DNA from: Thomasclavelia spiroformis
GTDB taxonomy: Bacteria > Bacillota_I > Bacilli_A > Erysipelotrichales > Coprobacillaceae
Direction: 5' to 3'
NCBI GenBank assembly: GCA_016901755.1
Contig: JACJKV010000005.1
Coordinates: 1 to 64,000 of the forward strand
DNA: 64,000 nucleotides
The notes under the pieces are model-generated. The model worked only from the letters and a program-made list of their open reading frames with translations. It made no database searches and had not been told where the DNA came from. Positions 9,728 through 19,279 of this stretch are shown piece after piece. The position numbers and the translations under genes are program-made. Each line of letters opens with the position of its first letter. Positions within the stretch are counted from its first letter, which is position 1.

Positions 9728-11710
9728 ATGGTACCAAAAGAAATATTGACTAAAATAAAAATAAATAACGCAAAGATTTTAAATATACAAAATATTGTAA
9801 TTATCAATGATTATTTACAATTTGTTAATAATGACCCACAAATTGTTATTAAATTTAAACAAAAGCAAAAAAACGTAAATATCAAAATAAAATTAAAAAA
9901 GCCGATGCAAAAACCAACTAATATTGTTGTATATTATAGTACAAACAAAAAAAATTTTGATGCGTCGAAATCAATTGTATTCAATACTCAGATTATTGAT
10001 GTATTTGAAAGAAATATTATTTTTGATGATAATATAAAATATTTAAGATTGGATTTATCTGATGAAAATATCAATTTCTATCTAGATACCTTAGAAATAA
10101 ATATTAATAGAGCAGATAAATATCAAACGATAAGTCAAAACTTGCATTTAAATCATAAAATGAATGTTTTAACTTATATGGAAAATAATAAGTTTGATTG
10201 GGTAATAAAAAATACTAAGCAATTAGATATCAACTTGATTGATTTGAAAAAAAATAATATGTTAGACTATTATGATATAAATAATCATGATAATAATAAA
10301 TATGACTTTGCAGAGATAAAAAAAGATAATAAATTAGAAGATATTATTTGCTTTTTTAGATACACAGGTATAGAAAATATAATTATTTTTGGAATAGCTG
10401 ATGAAAAATTAGTAGCAGATTTTAAAGATTATGGATTTAATATTATATTAGTAATCGATTCAATAGATAAATGTACTAATTCATTAATAAATAAAATAGA
10501 TTGGATTTTAATATTTGATGACTGCTCACTGATATCTAAAAAGATAATTAAAATTAAGGATGAAAATACAATTTGTAATAAAATAATTGATTGTATTAGT
10601 CAAGGAAAAAATGTTAATCCAGCACTTGACTTGTATTTATGGGGATCTTGGAACAAGCAACATTTTCTTCAGCGTCAGGGGAATAAAAAAAGTATTGTAA
10701 AAAAATATGTTAACCTTTATTGTGCTATTTTGAATAGTTTCTTACACAAACAAAAAATTATAAACGATTCAGTAGTATTGTTAGATACATATAATGGGAG
10801 TGACAATGAGGGTGATAATATTATCATGGATTATTGCACAAAAATAATGAATGAAATAGATTCTAATCTAAAGTATCAACATGTTCCAACTCATGTATAT
10901 GATATAGAAGTTGAAAATATGAAAAACAAAAGAAAAATACTTTGTGGAACGAATATTATTTATAAAAATATGGAGAATAATCAATTATGGTCAATGCCAA
11001 ATGATTATACGAATTTGAAAGATATAATATTGTTGGGTGTTGGATTACAAGGGCAAGATATAAATAAAAAAATGTCAATTTATAGTAAGATATTTTTTAA
11101 ATATGTATTAAGTCATAAAGGTTGTCATGCAGTTAGAGATGAACATACAAAACAAGCATTAGAAAGAATAGGAATAACCAATGTATTAAATACTGCTTGC
11201 CCTACTATGTGGGGATTAAATAAAGAATTTTGTAAGTTGATACCAAAATTAAAATCAGAAGATGTTATTACTACTATTACTGATTATGAAAAAGATGCAC
11301 TAAATGATACTTTAATGTTAACAATTTTAAAGAATAACTATCGTCATGTATACATATGGATACAAGGTCAATATGATTATGAATATTTATCATCAATAAT
11401 AGACATCAATGATTTTATATTAATTCCTCCAAAATTAAGCCTATTAGATCAATGTCTTAAAAATAATAATGTAGATTATATTGGAACAAGATTACATGCG
11501 GGAATTAGAAGTTTGAATAATAAAAAAAGATCTTTAATAATTGCTATAGACAATCGTGCTCGTGATATAGGAGCAGATACAGGATTACCAGTTTTAGAGA
11601 GAAATGAAATTTCAGAAAAATTAGAAACCTGGATAAATAGTGAATATATAACACAAATAGAATTGCCTGAAAAAAATATACAAATATGGAAAAATCAATT
11701 TAGAAAATAA
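9728..11710 (+). CDS. Polysaccharide pyruvyl transferase family protein with N-terminal extension
   Basis: A 660-residue protein whose C-terminal half fits the polysaccharide pyruvyl transferase family (CsaB/WcaK type): VVLLDTYNGSDNEGDNIIMDY, ILLGVGLQGQDINK, AVRDEHTKQALERIG, ACPTMWGL and TRLHAGIRSL, where the R.H is conserved. The first 150 or so residues look like a beta-sandwich (IKIKLKKPMQKPTNIVVYYS), possibly carbohydrate binding, followed by a linker. It probably adds a ketal pyruvate, making the polymer acidic. The family normally has about 300-400 residues, so the extension is notable. Confidence 0.75.
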   Translation: MVPKEILTKIKINNAKILNIQNIVIINDYLQFVNNDPQIVIKFKQKQKNVNIKIKLKKPMQKPTNIVVYYSTNKKNFDASKSIVFNTQIIDVFERNIIFDDNIKYLRLDLSDENINFYLDTLEININRADKYQTISQNLHLNHKMNVLTYMENNKFDWVIKNTKQLDINLIDLKKNNMLDYYDINNHDNNKYDFAEIKKDNKLEDIICFFRYTGIENIIIFGIADEKLVADFKDYGFNIILVIDSIDKCTNSLINKIDWILIFDDCSLISKKIIKIKDENTICNKIIDCISQGKNVNPALDLYLWGSWNKQHFLQRQGNKKSIVKKYVNLYCAILNSFLHKQKIINDSVVLLDTYNGSDNEGDNIIMDYCTKIMNEIDSNLKYQHVPTHVYDIEVENMKNKRKILCGTNIIYKNMENNQLWSMPNDYTNLKDIILLGVGLQGQDINKKMSIYSKIFFKYVLSHKGCHAVRDEHTKQALERIGITNVLNTACPTMWGLNKEFCKLIPKLKSEDVITTITDYEKDALNDTLMLTILKNNYRHVYIWIQGQYDYEYLSSIIDINDFILIPPKLSLLDQCLKNNNVDYIGTRLHAGIRSLNNKKRSLIIAIDNRARDIGADTGLPVLERNEISEKLETWINSEYITQIELPEKNIQIWKNQFRK

Positions 11711-11807
11711 AATCGAAATAAACGATTAACGTAATATAACTAAAGTTGTTTTTTATATTAGATGTTATATTATTTATATTATATAAAACTTTAGCAGGGA
11801 GTAAAAT

Positions 11808-11951
11808 ATGGAAAAAAAAACATTATGGAAGCTTAATAAATATTTAATTCTTTTCTCAAAAGTGGATATGAAAAATAAAGGAAACATTTATATGATAAAT
11901 AGAAGATGGAAAAAACAAAAAGTAGAAAGAGGATTATATTACAATGAATAA
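11808..11951 (+). CDS. Small basic protein, 47 residues, overlapping the flippase start
   Basis: AGGGAG at about 11797 precedes an ATG that opens 47 codons (MEKKTLWKLNKYLILFSKV to VERGLYYNE). The TAA overlaps the ATG of the flippase by 8 bases (ATGAATAA), as in translationally coupled pairs. The product is rich in Lys and Arg with one short hydrophobic stretch (YLILF). I recognise no family. It may be a real small protein, a coupling leader for the flippase, or a decayed gene. Confidence 0.4.
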   Translation: MEKKTLWKLNKYLILFSKVDMKNKGNIYMINRRWKKQKVERGLYYNE

Positions 11952-13410
11952 AGTAAAAGTGTATTCAAATATTGTATTGAATACACTAAATAGTATTTTA
12001 AAAATAATTTTTCCACTAATTTCATATAAATATGCAGCTATTGTTTTGGGACAAGATGGGGTTGGAACTATCAATTATGGAAGTTCTATTATTAATTATT
12101 TTGTTCTTTTAGCAGGGCTTGGTGTTTCAACTTATGCTATTAGAGAAGGAGCGAAAATAAGAAATAATAGAGTTCAGATTAGTGATTTTGCTAGCGAAGT
12201 TTTTACTATTAATATTATTGCAACCATTTTTTCATATATATTATTATGCATTTGTGTATGTTTTATCAAAGATTTAAACAATATTACAAATTTGTTAGTT
12301 GTACAAAGTACTTTAATCATATTTACAACTTTGTCAGTAGAGTGGGTATATTCAATTTATGAGGATTATGGTTTTATTGCTATAAGAAATTTTATATTAC
12401 AAATAATAGCTATAATATTAATGCTATGTTTTGTAAAAGATAAAAATGACTATATTATATTTGCAGCAATACAAGTAATTGCTTCAAGTGGGGCTTTTCT
12501 TTTGAATTTTATTCATGTGAGAAAAAAAGTTTGTATTAAGATCAAATTAAAATCAACATTAATTAAACATTTAAAACCAATTATTATTTTATTTGTAAAT
12601 AATATAGCAGTTACTCTATATGTTAATTCAGATACAACTATGATTGGAAGTATGGTTAGCATGAGTGCCGTAGGAATTTATTCTGTTTCTGTTAGGATTT
12701 ATTCATTGTACAAAACAATCATTGCTGCTGTTATTATGGCTGTTTTGCCAAATATTTCTAGATATTCAGATAATCATTATGTCAATCAGAAAAATAAGAT
12801 TATAATAGACACAGTAGAAGTCATAATTTTTTTCATGGTTCCAATGATAATATCTACATTTATCATTGGAAAAGAACTAATTATTTTAACAAGTAGTATA
12901 GAATATTTAAGTAGTTATACTTCACTTATTATTTTATGTTTCGCTCTTATTTTTTCAACAGTTGCTTCTATTTTTACGGTATTTTATTTGATTCCATTGA
13001 AATTAGAAAATTATGCTTTGATGTCTACTCTGATTGCAGGAATTATTAATATTGTTTTGAATTTTTTCTTGCTTCCTAAATATGGTTTCAATGCTGCGGC
13101 AGTTACAACGTTAATTTCAGAATTTGTGGTTACCATTATTAATATAGCTGTTATAAAAAAAGAACATATAGTTTTATTTGATGTTCAAAAGAGTTGTATT
13201 ATTTTTCTCAAAGAAACAATAGCCGCAATACCGTTATTTATAATATATTATTTTGTTTCTAAATATTTTTCTAATATATTAGTGGTCTTGATTTTATATT
13301 TTTCTATTGGTGGTATTGTTTATGTGATTATTGGATATATTTTTAATATTACAATTATAAAAAATATTATTAATAATATAATTAAAAGACTAAGTGGAAA
13401 GAAAATATAA
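11944..13410 (+). CDS. Oligosaccharide flippase family protein (Wzx-like, MOP superfamily)
   Basis: A 488-residue protein with about 12-14 transmembrane segments and no soluble domain. The N-terminus (NIVLNTLNSILKIIFPLISYKYAAIVLG, then GVGTINYGSSIINYF) and VNSDTTMIGSMVSMSAVGIYSVS are typical of Wzx/RfbX flippases, which move undecaprenyl-PP-linked repeat units across the membrane. It is the last plus-strand gene of the first half of the glycan locus. An ABC exporter of the Wzt/Wzm type follows 1.8 kb later. Confidence 0.9.
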   Translation: MNKVKVYSNIVLNTLNSILKIIFPLISYKYAAIVLGQDGVGTINYGSSIINYFVLLAGLGVSTYAIREGAKIRNNRVQISDFASEVFTINIIATIFSYILLCICVCFIKDLNNITNLLVVQSTLIIFTTLSVEWVYSIYEDYGFIAIRNFILQIIAIILMLCFVKDKNDYIIFAAIQVIASSGAFLLNFIHVRKKVCIKIKLKSTLIKHLKPIIILFVNNIAVTLYVNSDTTMIGSMVSMSAVGIYSVSVRIYSLYKTIIAAVIMAVLPNISRYSDNHYVNQKNKIIIDTVEVIIFFMVPMIISTFIIGKELIILTSSIEYLSSYTSLIILCFALIFSTVASIFTVFYLIPLKLENYALMSTLIAGIINIVLNFFLLPKYGFNAAAVTTLISEFVVTIINIAVIKKEHIVLFDVQKSCIIFLKETIAAIPLFIIYYFVSKYFSNILVVLILYFSIGGIVYVIIGYIFNITIIKNIINNIIKRLSGKKI

Positions 13411-13661
13411 TCTGTATTGTAAATAGTTTTTATATTAATAAAAGTTGTCACATTGATTTTTAGGTATTTTAAATATTTATGGAATAAATTGAAGCTTTTA
13501 AATTTAAGCTGGAATTTGTTTGATATTATCCCTTTAAGATAGGTACGATAATTTTGAATATTTTATTTGTCTATTTTAAAGGGACAATATCTTGTGGATT
13601 TGGTCTTTATTTAGAAGTTATCAGTTATAAATTCCATGATTATTTATTGTGTCCTGATAAT
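13411..13661 (+). other. Intergenic region between convergent genes with a long inverted repeat
   Basis: No gene is seen. Arms at 13522-13542 and 13571-13591 (21 bases each) are inverted copies with 19 matches, around a 28-base loop; the core is CCCTTTAA/TTAAAGGG. There is no T-run directly after either arm. A smaller inverted repeat (AGTTATCAG/CTGATAATT) spans 13616-13662. Because the flanking genes point at each other, a bidirectional transcript end is the simplest reading. Confidence 0.5.
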
Positions 13662-15032
13662 TCATAATCGGGTTTGTATAATATTATACATTTGATTATT
13701 GATGTCCTTTACATATACGTGAAGAATGTCTTTTTTATTAAGGTCATTACTATTAAAGGTGATGATATATTTGTTTTTATGCTTTGAAAATGGAATCCAT
13801 TTTAAATCACTTTGATCAGGTTTTGACCATTTTGCTAAAAGTAGATCTTTAATTTCATTTATTGAAAAAGGATTATATACTTCTATATTAATCTTATTCA
13901 AGAGAGAATGTTTTATTTTGATTTTGTTAGAGTTGTAAATATTATTTAAGCATTCCTTGGTTCTAGATGTTGATTCAAAAGGTTTCTTGTGATATGAAGA
14001 TGTAATTTGGGTACAATGCGAATCATTATCAAGAGAATTCATATAATTTAAAAAGATTTCAAATCCTTTTTTTATAGGATAGTTTTTCATAAATTTTAAT
14101 CCATTTTTAGACATTTCAACTTGAACATTAGGATTATCTAAAACAAAGATAAGAGCACTGGCTATTGCAGCGGGTGTAGGAACAGATAATAATACAGTAT
14201 TATCTGTATAATCATATAAATTGTTTTCTCGATATATATCTATTACAGGAAGACCAGAAGCCATCATTTCGAAAGGTATTCGAGAAGGGTTAGAAGCAGA
14301 AATACATAGACCAATTGTGCATTTATTGTACAAATCATTACATTCATTAACTGATAGCAAGCCTAAATTTTCTACAGGAAAATCGAAATCAGTATTATTT
14401 TTTGAACCATATAAATATATCTTTACATCTGGTTTTAGTTTTTTTACAATACGTAGTGCTTGAATTCCTAATTTGTCACATCTTCGTGGCTTTTCCGGTT
14501 GATAAATAAAACAAATTGCATTTTCCTTTTTTATTGATAATGGTCTATAGATATCTAGATTTGCACAAAAGGGAAAATAACACATTTCCATACCATATTC
14601 AGTTTCTAATTTGTAATTTAGCCATTTTCCAATACTAATTCCTTTAAGATCTAATCTATAGGTATTTTCTCTTTCTAAATATATATCTCCCATTGGTTCA
14701 AACCAAGGTTCAAAATCCTGAATAAAATAAAGTTTATGATTTGCTTGGCTGTGATAAACAATTTCAGGTGTGTTTATTGAATATGTTGCAATCATAACCT
14801 CATATTTATCCTTTAAATCACTTAAATAGAATACATTACATTCACATTTACCAAAAGCGCTGATAATATCATTCTTTAAATTGATATTTTTTTTGTTTGA
14901 TGGATTAATGTCAATGTATATATCACTTTTCCAACCATGAGTTGCAAGATAATTTGCATTTTCTATTATTGTACGGGCACCCCCGCCTCCGTTTAATAAC
15001 GGAGGAACAATCCATGCCACATTTTTTTTCAT
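13662..15032 (-). CDS. GT4 glycosyltransferase, WsaF/rhamnosyltransferase-like
   Basis: A 456-residue protein beginning MKKNVAWIVPPLLNGGGGAR, the glycine-rich N-terminal loop of GT4/WsaF-type enzymes. YFIQDFEPWFEPMG and, in the C-terminal Rossmann domain, ICFIYQPEKPRRCDKLGIQAL and SRIPFEMMASGLPVID (the E-x7-E-like nucleotide-sugar region) support it. The last 100 residues are an extra domain of unknown role. An AGGAGG on the minus strand lies 7 bases from the ATG at 15032 and abuts the ATG at 15038, so 15032 is preferred. It is the only minus-strand gene in the glycan locus and therefore separately transcribed. Confidence 0.8.
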   Translation of the reverse strand: MKKNVAWIVPPLLNGGGGARTIIENANYLATHGWKSDIYIDINPSNKKNINLKNDIISAFGKCECNVFYLSDLKDKYEVMIATYSINTPEIVYHSQANHKLYFIQDFEPWFEPMGDIYLERENTYRLDLKGISIGKWLNYKLETEYGMEMCYFPFCANLDIYRPLSIKKENAICFIYQPEKPRRCDKLGIQALRIVKKLKPDVKIYLYGSKNNTDFDFPVENLGLLSVNECNDLYNKCTIGLCISASNPSRIPFEMMASGLPVIDIYRENNLYDYTDNTVLLSVPTPAAIASALIFVLDNPNVQVEMSKNGLKFMKNYPIKKGFEIFLNYMNSLDNDSHCTQITSSYHKKPFESTSRTKECLNNIYNSNKIKIKHSLLNKINIEVYNPFSINEIKDLLLAKWSKPDQSDLKWIPFSKHKNKYIITFNSNDLNKKDILHVYVKDINNQMYNIIQTRL

Positions 15033-15189
15033 AGGCATTCCTCCTTTTATATTTAGTATATCATAATATAAAAGATATGAATAAATAGTTTTTTTTTGTA
15101 TTTGTATAAGCTATAATAATTGTGTTATATTATGTCTTTGAAAGCATTATTATGTTTGTAAGGTATATTTTTATAAAAAGGTGATAAAT
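15033..15189. promoter_or_regulatory. Divergent promoter region
   Basis: This spacer separates the minus-strand GT4 gene from the plus-strand ABC exporter operon and must hold both promoters. Plus-strand -10 candidates are TATAAT at 15112-15117 and TATATT near 15127; a minus-strand TATACT lies near 15060. No good -35 hexamer accompanies any of them, so the exact start sites are uncertain. Confidence 0.4.
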
Positions 15190-16314
15190 ATGGAAAATAA
15201 AATGAATTCTATTGAAGTTAGAAATATGAGTAAGGATTTTAAAATACAATATGATAAGGCACAATCTTTAAAAGAAATGATTTTATTTTGGAATAGAGAG
15301 AAGCCTCAAATTCATCATGTTTTAAAAGATATAAATTTGGATATTAAAAAAGGGGATACAGTTGCTTTAATTGGAACAAATGGAAGTGGTAAATCTACAT
15401 TGTTAAAATTAATGACAAAGATTTTATATCCTACATCTGGTACATTAGAGACGGATGGCAGAATTGCTTCTTTATTAGAATTGGGAGCGGGATTTCATCC
15501 TGATTTTACAGGTAGAGAAAATATATATTTTAATGCTGCTGTTTTTGGATTGACACGAGCAGATATTGATAAACGAGTTGATAAAATCATAGAATTTTCA
15601 GAATTAGGGGATTTTATTAACAATCCTGTTCGAACATATTCATCTGGAATGTATATGAGATTAGCTTTTTCTATAGCTATTAATGTTGATGCAGAAATAT
15701 TACTGATTGATGAAATTCTGGCTGTTGGTGATCAGCATTTTCAAGATAAATGTTTTGAAAAATTAATAGAGTTGAGAGATAGTGATAAAACAATTGTAAT
15801 TGTTTCCCATAGTTTAGATATGATAAGAAAACTGTGTACTAGAGCAGTATGGATTTATAAAGGAAAAATAAAAATGGATGGAAATCCAGAACAAATTATT
15901 GATTGTTATCTTGAGCAAGTTATTAAGGATCATTCTAAAGTAGCACAAATGAGTAATTCATCTATCCTCAATTGTAAATTAACTATTGAGGCTCCACGAG
16001 ACAACGCTGATTATAAGATATGTAAAAATTTATTATTGCAGGGTTGGGAAGTAGGAAATTTTGTAGGAGAAAAGTTAAAATATTATGTAGATGATGAATT
16101 TAGAGGATACTTGGAAAAAGAAAAAAGAAATGATGTTTTAATGCATTTTCAGGAAACAATGGGCGGAGCAAGCCTAAACAGTAAACCAGGATTCAAAACA
16201 CGTGTTGATGTCGAAGGTTTAAAAGGACATCATCGTATAAGTATTGAAGTAGTACACGAAAATGAAATTCTTGCAAAAGAAACTGTACACATTAACTTGA
16301 TTGAAGAAAAGTAG
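15190..16314 (+). CDS. Polysaccharide ABC exporter, ATP-binding subunit (Wzt/RgpD/TagH type)
   Basis: A 374-residue ATPase that powers export of a lipid-linked polysaccharide. It has Walker A GTNGSGKST (residues 62-70), a Q-loop region, the signature YSSGMYMRLAF, Walker B EILLIDEILAVGD and the switch His in VSHSLDM. The long insertion LLELGAGFHPDFTGRENIY is diagnostic of the Wzt/TagH/RgpD group. About 120 C-terminal residues form a Wzt-C-like domain that may recognise the glycan end. The ATG at 15190 is preferred over GTG 15181 because AAAGGTGAT lies just before it. The permease follows after 8 bp. Confidence 0.92.
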   Translation: MENKMNSIEVRNMSKDFKIQYDKAQSLKEMILFWNREKPQIHHVLKDINLDIKKGDTVALIGTNGSGKSTLLKLMTKILYPTSGTLETDGRIASLLELGAGFHPDFTGRENIYFNAAVFGLTRADIDKRVDKIIEFSELGDFINNPVRTYSSGMYMRLAFSIAINVDAEILLIDEILAVGDQHFQDKCFEKLIELRDSDKTIVIVSHSLDMIRKLCTRAVWIYKGKIKMDGNPEQIIDCYLEQVIKDHSKVAQMSNSSILNCKLTIEAPRDNADYKICKNLLLQGWEVGNFVGEKLKYYVDDEFRGYLEKEKRNDVLMHFQETMGGASLNSKPGFKTRVDVEGLKGHHRISIEVVHENEILAKETVHINLIEEK

Positions 16315-16322
16315 GTGCAAAT

Positions 16323-17105
16323 ATGAGATTAATTAAGGAGTTATATCAATATAGAGAATTATTAAAATCAAATATTAAAAAGGAAATAAGAGGAAAATAT
16401 AAAGGGTCTTTTCTGGGAATATTATGGTCTTTTATAAGTCCACTACTCAGCGTAGCTGTTTACGCAATTGTTTTTCCCTATTTGTTTAGAAATACAGTTG
16501 ATCACTATTTGCAGTTTTTAGTTGTTGGTATTATTCCATGGAATTTTTTTACTACGACTCTTTCTCAAGGAATAATGACAATAAGGGTAAATGGAGGAAT
16601 TATAAAAAAAGTTTACTTTCCTAGAGAAATATTACCTATTTCTGTGGCAACAAGTGGATTAATTAATTTTTTCATTTCTGCTGTTATAATGCTGGTGTTT
16701 TGTATTGCTGGTGGATTAGGAATTTCTTGGCATTTAATATTATTTCCTGTTGTAGCCTTAATACAGTACTTTTTAACATTAGGATTGATATTGGCTTTAA
16801 GTGCTATTAATGTATATATAAAGGATACAGAACATATTGTACCATTTATAATTAATTTATTATTTTATGGAACACCTATATTATATGATTTAGAAACTTT
16901 TGGAGATATTCCTGAAAAAGTACTTTTTTTAATTAATTTAAATCCATTCAAGCATTTTATGGATATATATCGAGATATCTTTATGTATCATAATTTGCCA
17001 ACATCAGTGGATATGTTATATGTATTGATTTGGGCGGTTGTAATATTTATAGCAGGTCTATTAATATTTAGAAAATTAGAAAAAAGATTTGCTGAGGAGG
17101 TATAG
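16323..17105 (+). CDS. Polysaccharide ABC exporter, permease (Wzm/RgpC/TagG type)
   Basis: A 260-residue ABC-2 permease with six hydrophobic segments and the family N-terminal amphipathic start (LIKELYQYRELLKSNIKKEIRGKYKGSFLGILW, of which KYKGSFLGILWSF is characteristic). It pairs with the ATPase just upstream and should form the membrane channel for the glycan. In streptococcal rhamnan loci the equivalent pair (RgpC/RgpD) exports the rhamnose backbone. Confidence 0.92.
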   Translation: MRLIKELYQYRELLKSNIKKEIRGKYKGSFLGILWSFISPLLSVAVYAIVFPYLFRNTVDHYLQFLVVGIIPWNFFTTTLSQGIMTIRVNGGIIKKVYFPREILPISVATSGLINFFISAVIMLVFCIAGGLGISWHLILFPVVALIQYFLTLGLILALSAINVYIKDTEHIVPFIINLLFYGTPILYDLETFGDIPEKVLFLINLNPFKHFMDIYRDIFMYHNLPTSVDMLYVLIWAVVIFIAGLLIFRKLEKRFAEEV

Positions 17106-17107
17106 TT

Positions 17108-19279
17108 TTGAAATTATCAGAACTTAAACTTTCAAAAAAAAATAAATACGAAATCAAAGATATTATTATTGATGCAAAAATAAAGAACTTAAAATTGACA
17201 GTGACTAATTGTCTTCAAAATGATAATTTTATGGTGTTTGCTGATGAATATAAAATAAATTGTTTTGTTAAATATCTATCAAAAGATGGAGAAATACAAG
17301 TATCTTTTGATATTCCTAAAAAGGCAAAAAAAATATGTATTGTGGGTCAACATAATAATCAAAATTATGAAGTCTATCAATTTAATATAAATACTTTTTT
17401 CAAAATACAATTTGTTTGGCAAAATATTAAAAAGAAATTAGGACATAGTATTTTAGTTTTTCAAAGAGGTATAAAATATTTATGGAGAGAACACCATTTT
17501 TTAATACCTATTAGTCTATGGAAGGATTATTTATCACGCTTCAAAAACAGATTCAATGATAGAGGGGAAGTTTTTTTAAATCCATACATTCAATCAGATT
17601 ATTTATCTTGGATAAAAAATGTAGAACATTTTGAAGAATATCAGGAACTAGAGTATCAGCCATTATTATCTGTTTTAATTCCAGTGTATAATGTATCCAA
17701 AGAATTATTATCAAAATGTTTGGAATCTGTATTAAACCAAACTTATTCTCATTTTGAAATATGTATAGTTGATGATTGTTCTACAAATGATGAGACATTG
17801 GAAACTTTAAAATATTATGAGCATAAGGATACAAGAATAAAAATATTATATAGAACAAAAAACGGGCATATTTCGACAGCAACAAATGATGCATTAAATA
17901 TGGCAAAAGGAGAGTATATTTGTTTGTTAGATAATGATGATGAGTTGGCTCCTCAGGCATTATATGAAAATGTTTTAGTGTTGAATAAAAATCGATATTT
18001 AGATTTTATTTATAGTGATGAAGATAAATTTGATTTAAAGGGTCAACGAATTGAACCACACTTTAAAGCAGATTTTTCACCTGATACATTATTGGGAATT
18101 AACTATATTACGCATTTTGCAGTTATAAGAACTGAGGTTGTTAAACAGGTTGGAGGATTTGAAATAGGACTTGAAGGGGTTCAAGATCATGATTTGTTTT
18201 TAAAAATAACAGAAGTTACAGATAAAATTTATCATATACCAAAAATATTATATCATTGGCGTATGACTGCAGGATCAACCTCAATTTCGACTGAAAATAA
18301 AAGCTATGCAGTAGAGAGAGGAATAAAAGCTATTGATAATGCATTGAAAAGACGAAATGTTAAAGGAACCGTTAAAAGTGTTAATGATAGCACTGTTTAT
18401 TTGGTAGAATATGATTACGATAAAGAGCCATCAGTATCAATTATAATTCCTATAAAAGACCATGCAGATATAACTGACAAATGTTTAAGCTCAATATATG
18501 AAAAAACGAAATATCAAAATTATGAAATTATTATTGTTGATAATAATAGTATTGAAGAAAAAACTTTCGAAATGTTATCAAAATATAATGAGAAATATGG
18601 TAATTTTAGAGTTATAAAAGCTGATATGGAATTTAATTATTCTGCTATTAATAATTTAGCTGTCTGCAATACAACCAGTGATGTGTTAGTATTACTTAAT
18701 AACGACACAGAAATTCTAACTGAAAACTGGTTGAAAATTATGGTCGGTTACGCTATGCAAAAACATATTGGTGCAGTAGGAGCTAAATTACTGTATCCAG
18801 ATATGACTATTCAACATGGTGGAATTTTGATAGGCATAGGTGGTGAAATTGCACAACATGCATTCATTACAAAACCTAGAAATGATATTGGACTATATGG
18901 TAGATTGCTTATACCATATAATTATTCAGCAGTAACAGCTGCATGTTTGGCAATAGAAAGGAAAAAATATTTATCAGTTAATGGTTTGGAAGAAGAATTA
19001 AAAGTCGCTTATAATGATGTGGATTTTTGTTTAAAATTATTAAGAAAAGGTTATTACAATGTATTATTACCGCAGGTAGAGTTAATACATTATGAATCGA
19101 AATCAAGGGGTATGGACACAACATCTGAAAAATATCAGAAATTTATTAATGAATCCAATTATATGCAAAAAAAATGGAATCAATATATTTCAAAAGATCC
19201 GTATTATAATATAAATTATAGTAGAAAGGGAGCTTATCTATTTGATAGGTTTGAAAAGGGAAGCAGCAATGAAATATAG
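17108..19279 (+). CDS. Tandem-domain GT2 glycosyltransferase
   Basis: A 723-residue protein with an N-terminal beta-rich domain of about 190 residues, then two GT2 domains. Domain 1 has LLSVLIPVYNVSKELL, CLESVLNQTYSHFEICIVDD and EYICLLDNDDELAP (DNDD) with GVQDHDLFLKI. Domain 2 has SVSIIIPIKDHADITDKCL, IIIVDNNS, VLLNNDTEIL (NNDT in place of DxD) and VAYNDVDFCLKLL. Two active GT2 domains often build alternating linkages in rhamnans or other polymers. The start is TTG at 17108, 2 bp after the permease stop, with GAGGAGG in front. Confidence 0.88.
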   Translation: MKLSELKLSKKNKYEIKDIIIDAKIKNLKLTVTNCLQNDNFMVFADEYKINCFVKYLSKDGEIQVSFDIPKKAKKICIVGQHNNQNYEVYQFNINTFFKIQFVWQNIKKKLGHSILVFQRGIKYLWREHHFLIPISLWKDYLSRFKNRFNDRGEVFLNPYIQSDYLSWIKNVEHFEEYQELEYQPLLSVLIPVYNVSKELLSKCLESVLNQTYSHFEICIVDDCSTNDETLETLKYYEHKDTRIKILYRTKNGHISTATNDALNMAKGEYICLLDNDDELAPQALYENVLVLNKNRYLDFIYSDEDKFDLKGQRIEPHFKADFSPDTLLGINYITHFAVIRTEVVKQVGGFEIGLEGVQDHDLFLKITEVTDKIYHIPKILYHWRMTAGSTSISTENKSYAVERGIKAIDNALKRRNVKGTVKSVNDSTVYLVEYDYDKEPSVSIIIPIKDHADITDKCLSSIYEKTKYQNYEIIIVDNNSIEEKTFEMLSKYNEKYGNFRVIKADMEFNYSAINNLAVCNTTSDVLVLLNNDTEILTENWLKIMVGYAMQKHIGAVGAKLLYPDMTIQHGGILIGIGGEIAQHAFITKPRNDIGLYGRLLIPYNYSAVTAACLAIERKKYLSVNGLEEELKVAYNDVDFCLKLLRKGYYNVLLPQVELIHYESKSRGMDTTSEKYQKFINESNYMQKKWNQYISKDPYYNINYSRKGAYLFDRFEKGSSNEI

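Noticed and set aside
13522-13591. Invertible phase-variation promoter between the arms
   Set aside because: The enclosed segment is only 28 bp, with no -10/-35 pair, and no recombinase gene is in the window.
15181-15189. GTG 15181 as start of the Wzt-like gene
   Set aside because: It is part of the AAAGGTGAT ribosome binding site of the ATG at 15190.
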